Made by a program: the position numbers and the translations under genes. The notes beneath the pieces are model-generated. The model saw only the letters and a program-made list of their open reading frames with translations. It made no database searches and was not told where the DNA came from. A stretch of DNA of 64,000 nt, from positions 78,721 to 142,720 of the forward strand of contig QHYZ01000049.1 in assembly GCA_003225295.1 (NCBI GenBank), written 5' to 3'. This document shows, one piece after another, positions 63,004 through 64,000 of the stretch; within the stretch, counting starts at the first letter, position 1, and every line of letters starts with the position of its first letter. This DNA is from Acidobacteriota bacterium (GTDB lineage: Bacteria > Acidobacteriota > Terriglobia > Acidiferrales > UBA7541).

Positions 63004-63990
63004 AGGCTAAAGATGACGGTGTTCAATTCGCGTTCATCCCGAATGCGCCGCAGGCGGTCGGCCTCGCCCCGCCGGGCGTAAATCTGGAAGCCGGCGTGAG
63101 CTTTGGCTGCGAGTCCACGGGGGCGATAGTGCTTTGTGGCGAGTTCCACGTCCCTCGTGTGAATCTCCATGTCGGGGTCGTTCGCGTATTCGAGACGCAT
63201 ATCAGGGATCTGGATTTCCTTGTTGACGACTCTGAGTCCATGGCGCCGGGCGACGGCCTCTTTCACCGTTTCCGGGCACTTGCCCTTGTCTTGCCAGGTT
63301 CGGCCCAGGTCGGCGTAGAGATCGCGCTTGATCTCGTAGTCCAACTTGACGCGGAAGACTGCCGCCACGGCCTTCGATTTCATCGCTGACCTTGTGATAA
63401 AGGCGGTAGAGTTCGGCATCGTGGAAGGCTTCTTTGGGCTTCTTGAGACCGTGGTAGCTAGCCTGGTCAGGACGAAGGAATCTGCTGTAGGAGAGAGCCC
63501 GATTGCCTTCCTTGGTGAGCGTCACGGCGCGAATCGGGGAAAGGTCGGAATCCATGATGGAAGTCTGTTTCACAAGCCCCTGGCGGCTCAGGTTCGCGAG
63601 ATCGTTTTGCATGCGAGAGGAATCGTCGCTGTAGGCGAATTGGGCGAGATCATGGACGGCCACGACGCGAAACATTCCGACCTCGGTCAAGGCGTGCAGC
63701 TCGGAATCGCGCAGTTGGTAGGTCCGGTTGCGGTCCACATCGTTCGTGCGGCTGGTTCGAGCGAGGACAAGTTGGACCCGTTCCTCGCGAGGTAGAGGCG
63801 GGCGGTTGCTGCCAGAGGTTCCGCGGGCTTCCCGGTCGCGCTGATCGGCCCGTTCCTCCTCCCCGCGAATCCTTTCCAGCCTCCTGACGGTGTCCCAGCC
63901 GGCGCGACTCTTCGACTCGGGTCTACGGTCCACGTCGCGCTCTGGGCCGTGGAAGTCGTCGATTTCAGGTCCATCAAAACCTCGAGACAT
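63000..63990 (-). pseudogene. replication-relaxation-like protein, interrupted by a 1-base frameshift
   Basis: The first frame (63990 down to about 63385) contains a charged N-terminus (about 90 residues) and a winged helix: YQLRDSELHALTEVGMFRVVAVHDLAQFAY, NDLANLSRQGLVKQT, VTLTKEGNRALSYSRF. It then loses sense after HDAELYRLYHKVSDE. The second frame continues with AVAAVFRVKLDYEIKRDLYADLG to a stop at 63000. Removing one base near 63370-63395 restores a single protein of about 329 residues. The family is common on plasmids and integrative elements. It may be a real knock-out or a sequencing error. Confidence 0.7.
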
Positions 63991-64000
63991 GGCATGGCTC

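Larger units (their letters stand above)
59748..64000 (-). mobile_element. left part of a second integrative element at tRNA-Lys
   Basis: Directly 3' of tRNA-Lys begins a leftward-transcribed set: tyrosine recombinase, excisionase-like protein, ribbon-helix-helix protein and two winged-helix-like proteins typical of integrative elements. No terminal repeat is visible because the other end lies beyond base 64000. The attachment site probably overlaps the tRNA 3' end. Confidence 0.6.

Noticed and set aside
1..64000. CRISPR array, insertion sequence or rRNA operon
   Set aside because: No regularly spaced short repeats, no transposase and no rRNA sequence are visible anywhere in the window.

Overview
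The window looks like a chromosome segment of a soil-type Acidobacteriota (Solibacter/Acidobacteriia-like). This is inferred from three Oar-like TonB-dependent receptors of about 1,080-1,110 aa with carboxypeptidase-regulatory plugs, a CadC-type winged-helix/TolB/TPR regulator, abundant YVTN propellers, a Gram-negative lipid A gene (lpxD) beside a hopanoid cluster, and high G+C. No rRNA or species marker is present, so the phylum call is an inference.

1-20.5 kb is core-like. It holds lipid A/cell-envelope genes (ArnT-like glycosyltransferase, LpxL-like acyltransferase, lpxD, a P-loop protein). A tightly packed hopanoid cluster follows: shc, a cysteine-less HpnH-like protein, hpnA, hpnG, two zinc dehydrogenases, a fused hpnC-hpnD and hpnE. 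Then come small housekeeping or unknown genes: an ABM-domain protein, a zinc ribbon protein, a Tat-exported alanine racemase homologue, an SRPBCC protein, DUF72 and a ribosome hibernation factor.

20.6-59.7 kb behaves like an old integrated island. Its left edge carries the 5' half of a tRNA-Lys gene. Its right edge carries an intact tRNA-Lys(TTT) with a decayed integrase gene just inside. The cargo is a tartrate/hydroxy-dicarboxylate utilisation system: D-tartrate dehydratase (tarD), a TtuC-type tartrate dehydrogenase, three MmgE/PrpD proteins that all start with twin-arginine signals, two MFS carboxylate carriers, an FAD/Fe-S D-2-hydroxyacid dehydrogenase, a class V aminotransferase, three TonB receptors, five secreted YVTN propellers (one fused to two c-type haem domains and broken by a frameshift), an exported phosphodiesterase, a two-component system and a CadC-like regulator. 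Five loci in the island share a 28-bp element made of three hexamers at exact 11-bp spacing. This is the pattern expected for an OmpR-type response regulator and it ties the scattered operons into one candidate regulon.

59.75-64 kb is the start of a second, apparently younger element on the other side of the same tRNA-Lys. It has an intact tyrosine recombinase, an excisionase-like helix-turn-helix protein, a ribbon-helix-helix protein, a large inverted repeat and two winged-helix-like proteins, one of them frameshifted. It runs off the window.
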